Positions 7,321 through 16,341 of a DNA stretch of 64,000 bases are shown one piece after another. This DNA is from Pseudomonas libanensis (lineage in GTDB: Bacteria; Pseudomonadota; Gammaproteobacteria; Pseudomonadales; Pseudomonadaceae), in contig NZ_JYLH01000017.1 in assembly GCF_001439685.1 (NCBI RefSeq), forward strand, positions 78,356 through 142,355. The letters run 5' to 3'. The translations under genes were made by a program, and so were the position numbers. The notes beneath the pieces were generated by a model. The model searched no databases. It was not told the DNA's origin and was given only the letters and a program-made list of their open reading frames with translations. The first letter of the stretch is position 1. The number at the start of each line of letters is the position of its first letter.

Positions 7321-9765
7321 TTAGAACTGTGGGGTGTAGGTCATGGTGAACATGACATTGCGTGGGTCGCCGTAGTAGTTGCTGCCCCACGTCGCGTTAT
7401 ACGCAGGAATGTAGTACTTCTTGTCGAACATATTGTTCAAGTTCGCCGCCACGGTGAACTCCTGGTTGATCTTGTAGGCCACCCGCGAATCCCACAGTGC
7501 ATTGCCGGGTACGCTGAAGTTGCGGTCGTAGGCTTCGGTGCTGCTTTGTGCGGTCACGCCGGCACCGACACTGAACTGCTGCCAATCGCCCGGCAACTGG
7601 TAGTCACCCCAGACCTTGAGCAGGTGCTTGGGTGTCCAGGTGCTGAAGATCTTGCCTTCGTAAGTGTTGTCCTTGAGGAACTTGGTGGTGTTGTAGGTGT
7701 AGCTGGAGGCCAGTTGCAGGCCCGGCAGCACTTCACCACTCAAGGTGGCTTCAAAGCCTTGGCTGCGGACTTTCCCCGAGGCGACCGAGCAGTACCAACC
7801 GTTGCAGTTCAGCGGCCCTTGCAGGTCTTGTACGCCACGGTTTTCCTGGTCGTAGCGGAAGATGGCAAATGACGTGTTGAGCCGACCGTCTGCCAGCTCG
7901 CCCTTGATGCCCAGCTCGTAGTTTTTGCCTTCGATAGGCTTAAGCAAGGAACCGGAGATAGTCAGGTTGGTTTGCGGCTCAAAGGCATCAGCGTAGCTTG
8001 CGTAGGCCGACCATTGTTCATTCAGGGCGTAGACCACGCCGGCGTATGGCGTGACCTTGCCGGAGGTTTGCGTGGTGCTTTTCTCTGGCGCGCCATACGT
8101 ACCGCGGGAACCGCTCTGGCCTGTGTAGGAATACTCATACCAACTGGTGCGCGCGCCTAGGATAAGGGTCAAGGGGTCCAGCACTTTCACCCGCCAGGTG
8201 CCGTAGATGCCTTTCTGGCGTATGTCATACCAGCTATTCGACGCGTTGCCCTGGGCGAACAGCTGGTATTTGTCGCGCTGCGGGCGGTTGTGGTCAATGT
8301 TGAAGATATCCGCGCCCGACGTTGCAGCGCGCGCCCATTGGTCATCGGTGGTCAGTTTGGAATAGTTCGCCCCCAGCACCATCTCCTGCTGGAAGCCCAG
8401 GCCCTCGAAGGTGCCGTTTACATACACGTCCGCACCGCGGCTCTTGGTATTGAAGTCGGTGACCCAGTCCACATACCGCACGTTGCCGGCGGTGCCCGGG
8501 TTGGGGATAGCGTCCCAGGTTGCCTGGTAGGTCGCGTCGTTATGTTCATCCATGGCTACCAGCGCGGCTTTGATCTTCCAGTCATCGTTGAAGTGATGCT
8601 CCACGTCGGCGAACACCTGGGTCTGGTTATTGACCGCACGGTTCCAGCTGGCGCCGACAAAGGTAGAGCGCGGCAGACCGATATCGTTGCCGTTGGCATA
8701 ACGCGGCAGCGACATGAAATTGGGGCGCGAATGCCCCTTCTGGTTGCTGATGCCCACACCGACAGTGGTGTCGGGAGTGAAGTCATAGTCCACGGCGGCG
8801 TATACCGTCTGGTTCCAGCCACCGGCGTAGTCGACGAAGGAGTTGGTGGTGTCGTAGTCCGCTACAAAGCGGCCACGCAAAGTCCCTTCGGCGTTGAGCG
8901 GGCCGCCGGCGTCGACCTGGGTGCCGTAGTGGTCCCAGGAGCCGGCCTTGGCGGTGAGGGTGACGGTCGGGTCCTGCTGGCCACGCTTGCGCACCAGGTT
9001 CATGGTGCCGCCGGGGCTGTTGGCGCCTTGCAGCAAGGCGGCCGGACCGCGCAGGGTTTCTACACGATCATAGATCGCCATGTTTTCGGTGAGGTAACTG
9101 CCCAGCGCGTAGGTATTACGTGGGATTGGTACGCCGTCGTATTGCAGGGTGCCGATTTCGAAACCACGGGAGAAGATGAACATACCCGGCCCGGGGGATT
9201 TGGTCGCCGTCAGGCCCGGGGTACGCTTGACCACCTCGGAAAGCTTGGTGGTGTTCTGGTCATCCATTTGTTTACGGGTCATGACGCTGACCGATTGCGG
9301 GATGTCCTTGAGCTTCTGCTCGCCCTTGCCCAGGGTCACCGCACCGGTGGTGTAGGAGCCATTGCCTTCGGTCGTGGCGCCCAGGTGTTCAGCGCTGATG
9401 GTAGTGGCGCCGACTTCGATAGCGCCGCCGGTGGCTACGCGCCTCTCCAGGGTCACGGTGTCGGCGTTGATAAACGCCGCACTCAAGCCCGTACCGCCAA
9501 GCAATTGCGCCAAGGCTTTGCGCTGGCCGAAATGGCCGCTCACCCCGGGCGACACCACCCCTTGGGTCAACTCACCGGACACCAGCACCTGCACGCGCGT
9601 CACCGCTGAAAATGCCGCCAGCGCGCCGTCGAGGCTTTGCCCAGGAATATCGAAACGGTAAGCCTGGGCCTGGGTGGTCTCGGCAGCTTGCAGGGATAGC
9701 GACGCAGTGCCGGTCAAGCAAATGACCAGCGCGAGCAAGGGCGATGCGGCGAATCGGTGTGCCAT
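7321..9765 (-). CDS. TonB-dependent siderophore receptor with STN signalling domain
   Basis: An 814-residue outer-membrane ferri-siderophore transducer. A signal peptide (to about residue 27) is followed by an STN domain (about 45-95, FDIPGQSLDGALAAFSAV ... LLGGTGL). A plug follows (about 145-260, LKDIPQSVSVMTRKQM and DRVETLRGPAALLQGANSPG), then a 22-strand type barrel ending in aromatic TYTPQF. The STN domain contacts a FecR anti-sigma factor, and fecR/fecI are directly upstream on the same strand, so it both imports and senses its siderophore. I chose ATG 9765, with GGGGAG 8 bases upstream, over a TTG seven codons earlier. The ligand (for example a ferrichrome-, ferrioxamine- or pyoverdine-type xenosiderophore) cannot be decided from sequence. 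Confidence 0.93.
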   Translation of the reverse strand: MAHRFAASPLLALVICLTGTASLSLQAAETTQAQAYRFDIPGQSLDGALAAFSAVTRVQVLVSGELTQGVVSPGVSGHFGQRKALAQLLGGTGLSAAFINADTVTLERRVATGGAIEVGATTISAEHLGATTEGNGSYTTGAVTLGKGEQKLKDIPQSVSVMTRKQMDDQNTTKLSEVVKRTPGLTATKSPGPGMFIFSRGFEIGTLQYDGVPIPRNTYALGSYLTENMAIYDRVETLRGPAALLQGANSPGGTMNLVRKRGQQDPTVTLTAKAGSWDHYGTQVDAGGPLNAEGTLRGRFVADYDTTNSFVDYAGGWNQTVYAAVDYDFTPDTTVGVGISNQKGHSRPNFMSLPRYANGNDIGLPRSTFVGASWNRAVNNQTQVFADVEHHFNDDWKIKAALVAMDEHNDATYQATWDAIPNPGTAGNVRYVDWVTDFNTKSRGADVYVNGTFEGLGFQQEMVLGANYSKLTTDDQWARAATSGADIFNIDHNRPQRDKYQLFAQGNASNSWYDIRQKGIYGTWRVKVLDPLTLILGARTSWYEYSYTGQSGSRGTYGAPEKSTTQTSGKVTPYAGVVYALNEQWSAYASYADAFEPQTNLTISGSLLKPIEGKNYELGIKGELADGRLNTSFAIFRYDQENRGVQDLQGPLNCNGWYCSVASGKVRSQGFEATLSGEVLPGLQLASSYTYNTTKFLKDNTYEGKIFSTWTPKHLLKVWGDYQLPGDWQQFSVGAGVTAQSSTEAYDRNFSVPGNALWDSRVAYKINQEFTVAANLNNMFDKKYYIPAYNATWGSNYYGDPRNVMFTMTYTPQF

Positions 9766-9848
9766 GGATGGAGCTCCCCGGTGCAAAAAAAGTCTGTGAT
9801 CGGCGCGGCACTACTTGAGAGTGCTTACTATTTACGCCTCAGTGATCA

Positions 9849-9886
9849 AGGACGAATGCTCACCGGGAAACCCTGAAAGTATTTTC
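9849..9886 (-). promoter_or_regulatory. Possible FecI-type ECF promoter for the receptor gene
   Basis: On the minus strand, about 90-120 bases before the receptor ATG, an AT-rich TTGAAAATACTTTCAGGG is followed by TTTCCCGGTGAGCATTCGTC. The layout resembles iron-starvation sigma factor promoters before pseudomonad receptor genes, which end in CGTC(C). This is pattern recognition only; no start site is known. Confidence 0.4.
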
Positions 9887-9898
9887 AAAAAGTTGCGA

Positions 9899-10855
9899 CT
9901 ACGACGCCTTGCCCTCGCGCAGCACCAGCAAATACGGGGTGTAATGCTCGGCGCGCAGGTTGAGGGTGTATTCCAGCGCCTTGATCACCGCGTCGGGTTT
10001 ATCGATTTCAAACACGCCGGAGACCACGCGATTGCGCAATGCGTCGCCCAGTATCAGGGTCTTGCCCGGCCAATAACGGTTCAGCTCGCTGACCACGTCC
10101 GACAGCGGTTGCTGGCGAAACACCAGTTGCCGCTGGCGCCAGGCGAACCCGCTGGCCGCGTCGAAACCGTGGACTTCAGCCAGGCGTTGGTCTTGGTACT
10201 CCACCGCCCGTCCCGGTTCCAGATACACCGGTGTGCCACTGCCGGAACTGACCTGCACCTTGCCCTGCGCCACCTGCACGAGGGTTTGCGCATCGCGTCG
10301 CGCCACACTGAACCGGGTGCCGACCACCTTCACCCAGCCGTCGCCGGACTGCACCACGAACGGTCGCGCCGGGTCCCTGGCCACCTCGAAGAAACCTTCG
10401 CCGCGCAACAAGCGCACCTGGCGCTCACCTGCACTCATGCGCACCTGTATGGCACTGTCGGTATTAAGCTGCAGGTGGGAGCCATCGGCCAGTTCGATGT
10501 TGCGTGACTCGCCGGTGCCGGTGGCATAGTCCGCACGCATGCGGTCAAGCCAAGGTGTGTTTTGCACAGTCAGGCCCACCGCCAGCAGCACGGCCGCGGC
10601 GCAGGCCCAGCGCGACCAGCGCCGTACGGGCTTGCGCCAGGCAGCCTGTTCGGCGCGGCGAACTACCCGCGCCGGTTCATGCAGGCCACCGAGCATCGCC
10701 TGCACTTCCTGCCAGGCGGCATTCCGGGCATCGCCCTGCTCCAGCCAGATGGCGAAAGCCTGCAGTTCGCTAGGTGTGACATCCTCGGCCTGCAGGCGGA
10801 AATACCAGGCGGATGCTTCGTCGAACAGTTCGTCGGCTGTGGGGGTAGCGGTCAT
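9899..10855 (-). CDS. fecR: FecR-family anti-sigma regulator
   Basis: A 318-residue inner-membrane protein. The cytoplasmic N-terminal domain (about 1-75, DEASAWYFRLQ ... WQEVQAMLGG) binds the sigma factor. One membrane segment lies at about 85-100 (WACAAAVLLAVGLTV). The periplasmic FecR domain (about 105-220, GDGWVKVVGTRFSVARR) and a C-terminal STN-like domain (LNRYWPGKTLILGDALRNRVVSGVF) receive the signal from the receptor. Its start overlaps the fecI stop by four bases (ATGA), which indicates translational coupling. The order fecI-fecR-receptor is the classic cell-surface signalling module. In such modules FecR both restrains and, when the siderophore binds, activates the sigma factor. Confidence 0.93.
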   Translation of the reverse strand: MTATPTADELFDEASAWYFRLQAEDVTPSELQAFAIWLEQGDARNAAWQEVQAMLGGLHEPARVVRRAEQAAWRKPVRRWSRWACAAAVLLAVGLTVQNTPWLDRMRADYATGTGESRNIELADGSHLQLNTDSAIQVRMSAGERQVRLLRGEGFFEVARDPARPFVVQSGDGWVKVVGTRFSVARRDAQTLVQVAQGKVQVSSGSGTPVYLEPGRAVEYQDQRLAEVHGFDAASGFAWRQRQLVFRQQPLSDVVSELNRYWPGKTLILGDALRNRVVSGVFEIDKPDAVIKALEYTLNLRAEHYTPYLLVLREGKAS

Positions 10856-11385
10856 GACCGACGTCCTTGTTCATCACAGGCAAGCCGCTTCTTGATAAAG
10901 CCACGGCATTCAATCAAGGCGCGACGCAATTGGTATTCCACACTGCGCGGACTGATCGACAGGCGTTCGCCGATCTCGCGATAGGAGAGTTCGTCGACAT
11001 GATAGAGCAGGAAGATCTGTCGAGTCGCTTCGGGCAACGCCAAAATCGCATCCTGCATCATCTGTTGCTGTTGATAGGCAGCCAATTGCTCGTCGATACC
11101 CGGGTTGTTGCACGGCAATTCCTCGCTGGGCTCGCCGCCATCCAGGCGTTCGCGGCGAATGGCCTGACGCTGGTGATCGCGCACCAGGTTGCTGGCGATA
11201 GTGAAGAGGAAGGCCGGTAGATTGTCGATTTTATCGCCACAGTCCATGCGAGCCAGGCGCAGGAACGACTCTTGGGTCAGGTCGGCGGCCACTTGGGCAC
11301 TGCCGGTGCGGCGAGTGACGAAGGCTTCGAGGGCTTTCTTCTGCTCCGCGAACAGACGCGCGATCTGCGAATTCCAGGAGAGCAC
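10852..11385 (-). CDS. fecI: ECF RNA polymerase sigma factor, FecI family
   Basis: A 177-residue ECF sigma factor. Region 2 (about 10-75) contains the core-binding and -10 recognition part (AADLTQESFLRLARMD). Region 4 (about 115-165) has the helix-turn-helix DELSYREIGERLSISPRSVEYQLRRAL that recognises -35. It directs transcription of the downstream receptor gene when FecR signals occupancy. The start is GTG at 11385 with AAGG upstream. The upstream gap is AT-rich at about 11441-11470, where iron (Fur) control would be expected, but I do not see a convincing Fur box. A mixed REP pair separates it from pchP. Confidence 0.92.
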   Translation of the reverse strand: MLSWNSQIARLFAEQKKALEAFVTRRTGSAQVAADLTQESFLRLARMDCGDKIDNLPAFLFTIASNLVRDHQRQAIRRERLDGGEPSEELPCNNPGIDEQLAAYQQQQMMQDAILALPEATRQIFLLYHVDELSYREIGERLSISPRSVEYQLRRALIECRGFIKKRLACDEQGRRS

Positions 11386-11501
11386 GGCACTACCTTGAGA
11401 AGAACATGGGGTTCAGGAGGTGTGCACGCTAGCAGAGGATGAGATTGGTTCGCAATTGATATCTATTTTTGCACAGAGACTGCTGTGTTCTTGAAGCCGC
11501 C

Positions 11502-11584
11502 TTCGCGAGCAAGCCCGCTCCCACATTTGACCGCATTCTCAGGTTGAGACTCGGTCGAATGTGGGAGGGGGCTTGCCCCCGATG
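11502..11584. repeat. REP pair (REPIN) made of two different subtypes
   Basis: The left unit is of the CGAGCAAGCCCGCTCCCACA type and the right of the TGTGGGAGGGGGCTTGCC type, in the outward architecture. Mixed pairs like this suggest that units recombine or that one half was replaced. Confidence 0.75.
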
Positions 11585-11598
11585 GCAGCGACGCGGTC

Positions 11599-12660
11599 CT
11601 ACTGAATCTCCTCCGGCTTGACGATCACCCAGTTCTTGTCCGCCGTCACCGGCAACCCTTCCTTGGCCTGCGCCGCCGCGTGCTTGGCGATCATGCCGTT
11701 AAGCTGGGTCATGTATTTGTCCTTGCGGTTGATCCACAAATGGATGCCGCCCTTGGCCACGTCCACATCGTGGAACAGCATGTAACCGTCGCTGGTGGGG
11801 GTATCACCGCCGACAATCAGCGGCTTTTTCCATTCGTCGATGTAGGTGAGGATCGCCGCGTGCTTGCCGGCCATCCAGGTTGCCGGGGTCCACAGGTAGG
11901 GGGTCAGTTCCAGGCCGAGGTTGGCGTTCTGGTCATACTTGCCGGCGGCGATCTGCTTGCGTGCGGTGGTCAGCTCGCCGGTCTTGCGATCCTTGAGCAG
12001 AGTGCTGACGCCGATGACGTTCTCGGGCTTGACGTTGTAGCCGTACTTCGGATCGGCGGCGACCATGCGCACCAACTCCTCGGAAGCGGCGGTCATCACG
12101 TACACCTCGATGCCGTTTTCCATCAGTTTGTTGTATAGCTCGGCCTGGCCGGTGAAGACTTTCGGCGGCTGCACTTCGGACTGCTTCACCGCGTCGCCTT
12201 CGAAGTAACTGACCGGCACCGGCTTGCCGGACGCCATCAACTCGTCCACCTGGACCTTGAGCTCTTTGAGGGTGAAGCCGGAGAACACCTGGGCGACCCA
12301 CGGATAGCAGACCATGTCGTCGACTTCACAAAGGCGATAGTAGTAACTGAACAGACTTTCCTTATGGTCGGCGGTGTCCTTGAACGGCATCAGCTTAAGC
12401 GAAGGATCGAGGCTGTCACGGGTGATCAGGCCTTTGTTTTCCATGTACGGCAGCAGGGACTCTTCGAGGTCGTAGCGGTAGCTGGTGTTGTCCATGTCGA
12501 ACACCGCGTAGTTACCCTTGTTGGCGTTGGCGGCGATCATTTCGTTGAGTTGTTTAGCGGCAGGTGCCGGCCAGTGTTTCAACTCAGTGGCGGCAAACGC
12601 CTGGCTGGCGAGCCCGAGGCAAAAGGCGGCGGATACCAATAGTTTCGGCGCGAGCTTCAT
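11599..12660 (-). CDS. pchP: Phosphorylcholine phosphatase PchP (HAD fold, periplasmic)
   Basis: A 353-residue secreted HAD phosphatase with a signal peptide ending near AFA (residue 23). The nucleophile motif FDMDNTS (Asp-55/57, Thr-59) and the late motif GGDTPTSDGYML are intact, and VMTAAS fits motif II. Strong resemblance to the Pseudomonas PchP family suggests that it hydrolyses phosphorylcholine to choline plus phosphate, so it supplies choline/betaine from host phospholipids and works with phospholipase C. I chose ATG 12660, which has GGGAG nine bases upstream; a longer frame adds six residues before the signal peptide. It is divergent from tcyP. Confidence 0.88.
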   Translation of the reverse strand: MKLAPKLLVSAAFCLGLASQAFAATELKHWPAPAAKQLNEMIAANANKGNYAVFDMDNTSYRYDLEESLLPYMENKGLITRDSLDPSLKLMPFKDTADHKESLFSYYYRLCEVDDMVCYPWVAQVFSGFTLKELKVQVDELMASGKPVPVSYFEGDAVKQSEVQPPKVFTGQAELYNKLMENGIEVYVMTAASEELVRMVAADPKYGYNVKPENVIGVSTLLKDRKTGELTTARKQIAAGKYDQNANLGLELTPYLWTPATWMAGKHAAILTYIDEWKKPLIVGGDTPTSDGYMLFHDVDVAKGGIHLWINRKDKYMTQLNGMIAKHAAAQAKEGLPVTADKNWVIVKPEEIQ

Positions 12661-12902
12661 AGGCGTTGTCTCCCTCAAGTGAAAGACATCGACGCTAACA
12701 AATCCTTATGACAGTTATCGCCCGGGCACGACCGCGGACGTCGCGATTGCGCCAAGGGCATATACCTGAGCGTCAAACGCTTATTCCAAAAACGACAGTA
12801 GCCATTCCATATCGGTATTAAATCAATATATTTCATGCTGTTAGGCTTGCCGGTTCGCAATCGCAGGCTCACGCGATTGGCTGTCTTCTCAACGGAGCTT
12901 CA

Positions 12903-14294
12903 ATGAATCTGCCCCTGATTCTCAATTTATTGGTGTTCGTGGCCCTGTTGCTGGGCCTGGCACAAACCCGCCGTACCAACTGGAGCCTGGCCAAGAAGGT
13001 GCTGTTTGCCCTGGTGCTCGGCGTGCTGTTCGGTGCGGCTTTGCATACGATCTACGGCGACGGTAACCCGGTGCTCAAAGCCTCGATCGGCTGGTTTGAC
13101 CTGGTCGGCAACGGCTATGTGCAACTGCTGCAAATGATCGTGATCCCGCTGGTGTTCGCCTCAATTCTCAGTGCCGTGGCGCGCCTGCATAACGCCTCTT
13201 CTCTGGGCAAGATCAGCTTCCTGACCATCGGCACGCTGCTGTTCACCACTGCCATCGCGGCCCTGATCGGTATCGGCCTGACCAACCTGTTCGGCCTCAC
13301 CGCCGAAGGCCTGGTGGCCGGCACTCAGGAAATGGCGCGCCTGCAAGTGATCCAGAGTGATTACGCAGGTAAGGTCGCCGACCTGAATATCCCGCAGTTG
13401 CTGCTGTCGTTCGTACCCGCCAACCCGTTCGCCGACCTGGCCCGGGCCAAGCCGACGTCGATCATCAGCGTAGTGATTTTCGCCGCGTTCCTGGGGGTTG
13501 CCGCACTGCAACTGCTCAAGGATGACGTGGAGAAAGGCCAGAAAGTCCTTAATGCCATCGACACCCTGCAAGCCTGGGTGATGCGCCTGGTGCGCCTGGT
13601 GATGAAGCTGACCCCATATGGCGTGCTGGCACTGATGACCAAGGTGGTCGCCGGTTCCAACCTGCAAGACATCATCAAGCTCGGCAGTTTCGTGGTGGTG
13701 TCGTACCTGGCCCTGGGCCTGATGTTCGTGGTGCACGGCCTGCTGCTGTCCGTGGCCGGGATCAACCCGCTGCGCTTCTTCCGCAAGGTCTGGCCGGTGC
13801 TGACCTTTGCCTTTACCAGCCGCTCCAGCGCAGCGAGCATCCCGCTGAGCATCGAGGCACAGACCCGTCGCCTGGGTATCCCGCAATCTATCGCCGGCTT
13901 CGCCGCCTCGTTTGGCGCGACCATCGGCCAGAACGGTTGCGCAGGTCTTTACCCGGCGATGTTGGCGGTGATGGTCGCGCCGACCGTGGGCATCAACCCG
14001 TTGGACCCGCTGTGGATCGCGACCCTGGTAGCGATTGTGACCTTGAGTTCGGCGGGCGTTGCCGGCGTGGGCGGTGGTGCGACCTTTGCCGCGCTGATCG
14101 TACTGCCGGCCATGGGCTTGCCGGTATCACTGGTGGCGCTGCTGATTTCCGTGGAGCCGCTGATCGACATGGGCCGCACGGCGTTGAACGTCAATGGTTC
14201 GATGACGGCGGGGGCGATTACCAGCCAGATCATGGGGCAGACGGATAAAGCGTTGCTGGATGCCGATGAGCATGCCGAGTTAGCGCAGGTCTGA
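12903..14294 (+). CDS. tcyP: L-cystine/dicarboxylate:cation symporter, TcyP type
   Basis: A 463-residue inner-membrane symporter of the DAACS (SDF) family. It has about eight helices plus re-entrant loops, the family serine-rich motif FTSRSSAASIPLS and the C-terminal DMGRTALNVNGSM cation/substrate-binding stretch. The N-terminal region (LVFVALLLGLAQTRRTNWSLAKKVL) and length match TcyP/YdjN L-cystine importers rather than C4-dicarboxylate DctA proteins. It stands alone, divergent from pchP and convergent with folA, with a REP pair between. CGGAGC precedes the ATG. Cystine as substrate is inferred from the subfamily. Confidence 0.85.
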   Translation: MNLPLILNLLVFVALLLGLAQTRRTNWSLAKKVLFALVLGVLFGAALHTIYGDGNPVLKASIGWFDLVGNGYVQLLQMIVIPLVFASILSAVARLHNASSLGKISFLTIGTLLFTTAIAALIGIGLTNLFGLTAEGLVAGTQEMARLQVIQSDYAGKVADLNIPQLLLSFVPANPFADLARAKPTSIISVVIFAAFLGVAALQLLKDDVEKGQKVLNAIDTLQAWVMRLVRLVMKLTPYGVLALMTKVVAGSNLQDIIKLGSFVVVSYLALGLMFVVHGLLLSVAGINPLRFFRKVWPVLTFAFTSRSSAASIPLSIEAQTRRLGIPQSIAGFAASFGATIGQNGCAGLYPAMLAVMVAPTVGINPLDPLWIATLVAIVTLSSAGVAGVGGGATFAALIVLPAMGLPVSLVALLISVEPLIDMGRTALNVNGSMTAGAITSQIMGQTDKALLDADEHAELAQV

Positions 14295-14300
14295 TAGACC

Positions 14301-14377
14301 GCTATCGCAGGCAAGCCAGCTCCCACATTTGAATGTATTCACACATCAAAATGTGGGAGCTGGCTTGCCTGCGATGC
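14301..14377. repeat. REP pair (REPIN), outward architecture
   Basis: Near-perfect inverted AGCTGGCTTGCCTGCGAT units with a 23-base spacer, between the convergent tcyP and folA genes. Confidence 0.9.
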
Positions 14378-14379
14378 TT

Positions 14380-14892
14380 TTAGGCTTTTTCCCAGACTTC
14401 GAAGTTGTAGGCCGGCTTATCGCCTTCAGCTGGATTCTCGACATTCGACACCAGCTTCCACTGGTTCGTATCAAACTCTGGAAACCACGCATCCCCTTCC
14501 GGGCTCAGCGCCACGCGGGTCAGGTACAAGCGATCGGCCTGTTCCAGCCCCTGCGCATACAACTGCGCGCCGCCGATCAGCATCAGCTCGTCCACGCCTT
14601 GCGCCTTGGCCCATTCCTCAGCCCGTTCTACCGCCGCTTCCAGTGACGGAAAAACTTGCGCACCTTCCAGCACAAGATCGGTCTGACGGCTGACCACCAG
14701 GTTCAAGCGCCCCGGCAGCGGTCGGCCCAGGGAGTCCCAGGTCTTGCGTCCCATGATGATCGGCTTGCCGAGCGTGGTGGCCTTGAAATATTTGAAATCC
14801 CCCGGCAAATGCCAGGGCATGCTGTTGTCGACGCCGATCACGCGGTTTTCACCGAGGGCTGCGATCAGGCTTAAAGGGAGAGTTTTTTTCAT
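14380..14892 (-). CDS. folA: Dihydrofolate reductase
   Basis: A 170-residue DHFR that reduces dihydrofolate to tetrahydrofolate with NADPH. Visible motifs are the N-terminal SLIAALGENRVIGVDNSMPWHLPGD with the catalytic acid in PGDF, the NADPH-binding GRKTWDSLGRPLPGR, and LMLIGGAQLYAQG. Length is normal. thyA, its partner in the dTMP cycle, is 13 kb further along on the same strand; in P. aeruginosa the two genes are, from memory, also neighbours at this distance. It is divergent from the DUF2868 gene. Confidence 0.97.
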   Translation of the reverse strand: MKKTLPLSLIAALGENRVIGVDNSMPWHLPGDFKYFKATTLGKPIIMGRKTWDSLGRPLPGRLNLVVSRQTDLVLEGAQVFPSLEAAVERAEEWAKAQGVDELMLIGGAQLYAQGLEQADRLYLTRVALSPEGDAWFPEFDTNQWKLVSNVENPAEGDKPAYNFEVWEKA

Positions 14893-14961
14893 GGCGACGA
14901 GAATACCAGAGGCGCGAGCCAGCGGTTATGCTCCAACCTCACTGAAACAACAGGATGGCGC

Positions 14962-16341
14962 GTGACTGCACTGAACCCCCTGCACAAACTCTGGCTGACA
15001 GAAACCGTGCGCCTGCGTGAAGAACACGCCGGCCCCCTGGAAGACCTGGAAGCCAACCGCCTGGCCCGCACGGCCGGTGGTGACCTGCCGACGCGCATCC
15101 AGCAGCGTGCGCTGCACCTGGCCGAACGCGATGGCTTGACCGCCGCGCTCAGCCGCTGGCTGCAAGGCGCACGCCTGGCGCTGGTGTTACTGGCGGTGGT
15201 CGCCGTCATCAGCGGCGCCGGTCTGGCGTTCGCCGCGCTGGGCAATGGCCTGGCCCCGGTGAATGTGTTCTGGGCCTTGGGCAGCCTGCTCGGCCTGAAC
15301 CTGATCTTGCTGATCAGTTGGGCCGTGGGCCTGCTGTTTGCTGGCGAACACAGCGCCAGCCTTGGCCGGCTGTGGTTGTGGCTCAGCGAGAAACTGGCGC
15401 GTGACGCCAAGGCCGCGCAACTGGCCCCGGCGCTGTTGCTGTTGCTGCAGCGGCAAAAACTCAATCGCTGGGCGGTGGGTGTGCTGGTCAACAGCTTGTG
15501 GTTGCTGGCCTTGCTCAGCGCCCTGGTGATCCTGCTGACCTTGCTCGCCACCCGTCGCTACGGCTTTGTGTGGGAAACCACCATTCTCGGCGCCGATACC
15601 TTTGTCGCCGTGACCCAGGCCCTGGGCACACTCCCTGCTCTGCTGGGTTTCAATGTGCCCACCGTGGAGATGATCCGTGCCAGCGGCGATTCGGCGCTGA
15701 ATATCGAAAGCGCCCGCCAGGCCTGGGCCGCCTGGCTGGTGGGTGTGCTGCTGGTCTACGGCCTGCTGCCGCGGTTGATCCTTGCCCTGCTGTGCCTGTG
15801 GCGATGGAAGCGCGGGCGCGCAGCGTTGGGCCTGGACATCAACCTGCCCGGCTACGCCCAACTGCGCGAGCGCCTGATGCCCAGCAGCGAGCGCCTCGGG
15901 GTCAACGATGCGGCGCCCGAGCAGTTGCACCCGATCAGCGGCGGCGTGAGCGAGCTGGAGAGCGACGGCGCCTTGCTGGTCGCCATCGAACTCGACGACC
16001 AACACCCTTGGCCACCCAAACTGCCCGCCAACGTCAAGACGGCCGGCATCCTCGACAGCCGCGAATCGCGTAACAAACTGCTGGAGCAACTCAGCCGCTT
16101 CCCGCCCGCACGCCTGACCATCGCCTGCGACCCGCGCCGCTCGCCGGACCGTGGCAGCCTGGCGCTGATCGCCGAGCTGGCACGCAGCGCCACCGCCACC
16201 CGCGTATGGCTGCTGCAGGCACCACCGGGCCAGGCGCTGGACGCCGAGCGCCTGGGCGACTGGCATGCCGCGTTGCAACAGCTTGAAGTGTCGTTTGCCG
16301 ATTGTGCGCCGCTGAGCTGGCTGGAGACCGGTCATGACTAA
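14962..16341 (+). CDS. DUF2868 membrane protein
   Basis: A 459-residue protein of unknown function. A soluble N-terminal part (1-70) has a motif-like LEDLEANRLARTAGGDLPTRI. Four to five hydrophobic segments follow (about 75-100, 110-135, 165-195, 255-280), then a cytoplasmic C-terminal domain (about 290-459) rich in acidic residues. The start is GTG with AGGA upstream. Its last eight bases overlap the start of the DUF3482 GTPase gene, so the two are translationally coupled and probably act together at the inner membrane. Such pairs recur in proteobacteria, but I know of no assigned role. Confidence 0.8.
   Translation: MTALNPLHKLWLTETVRLREEHAGPLEDLEANRLARTAGGDLPTRIQQRALHLAERDGLTAALSRWLQGARLALVLLAVVAVISGAGLAFAALGNGLAPVNVFWALGSLLGLNLILLISWAVGLLFAGEHSASLGRLWLWLSEKLARDAKAAQLAPALLLLLQRQKLNRWAVGVLVNSLWLLALLSALVILLTLLATRRYGFVWETTILGADTFVAVTQALGTLPALLGFNVPTVEMIRASGDSALNIESARQAWAAWLVGVLLVYGLLPRLILALLCLWRWKRGRAALGLDINLPGYAQLRERLMPSSERLGVNDAAPEQLHPISGGVSELESDGALLVAIELDDQHPWPPKLPANVKTAGILDSRESRNKLLEQLSRFPPARLTIACDPRRSPDRGSLALIAELARSATATRVWLLQAPPGQALDAERLGDWHAALQQLEVSFADCAPLSWLETGHD

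Noticed and set aside
8290..9609. A 439-codon plus-strand frame opposite the TonB receptor
   Set aside because: No recognisable domain or ribosome site; the receptor gene on the other strand is unambiguous.
11441..11470. AT-rich patch before fecI as a Fur box
   Set aside because: A Fur site is expected for a FecI gene, but the bases do not match the consensus well enough to annotate.
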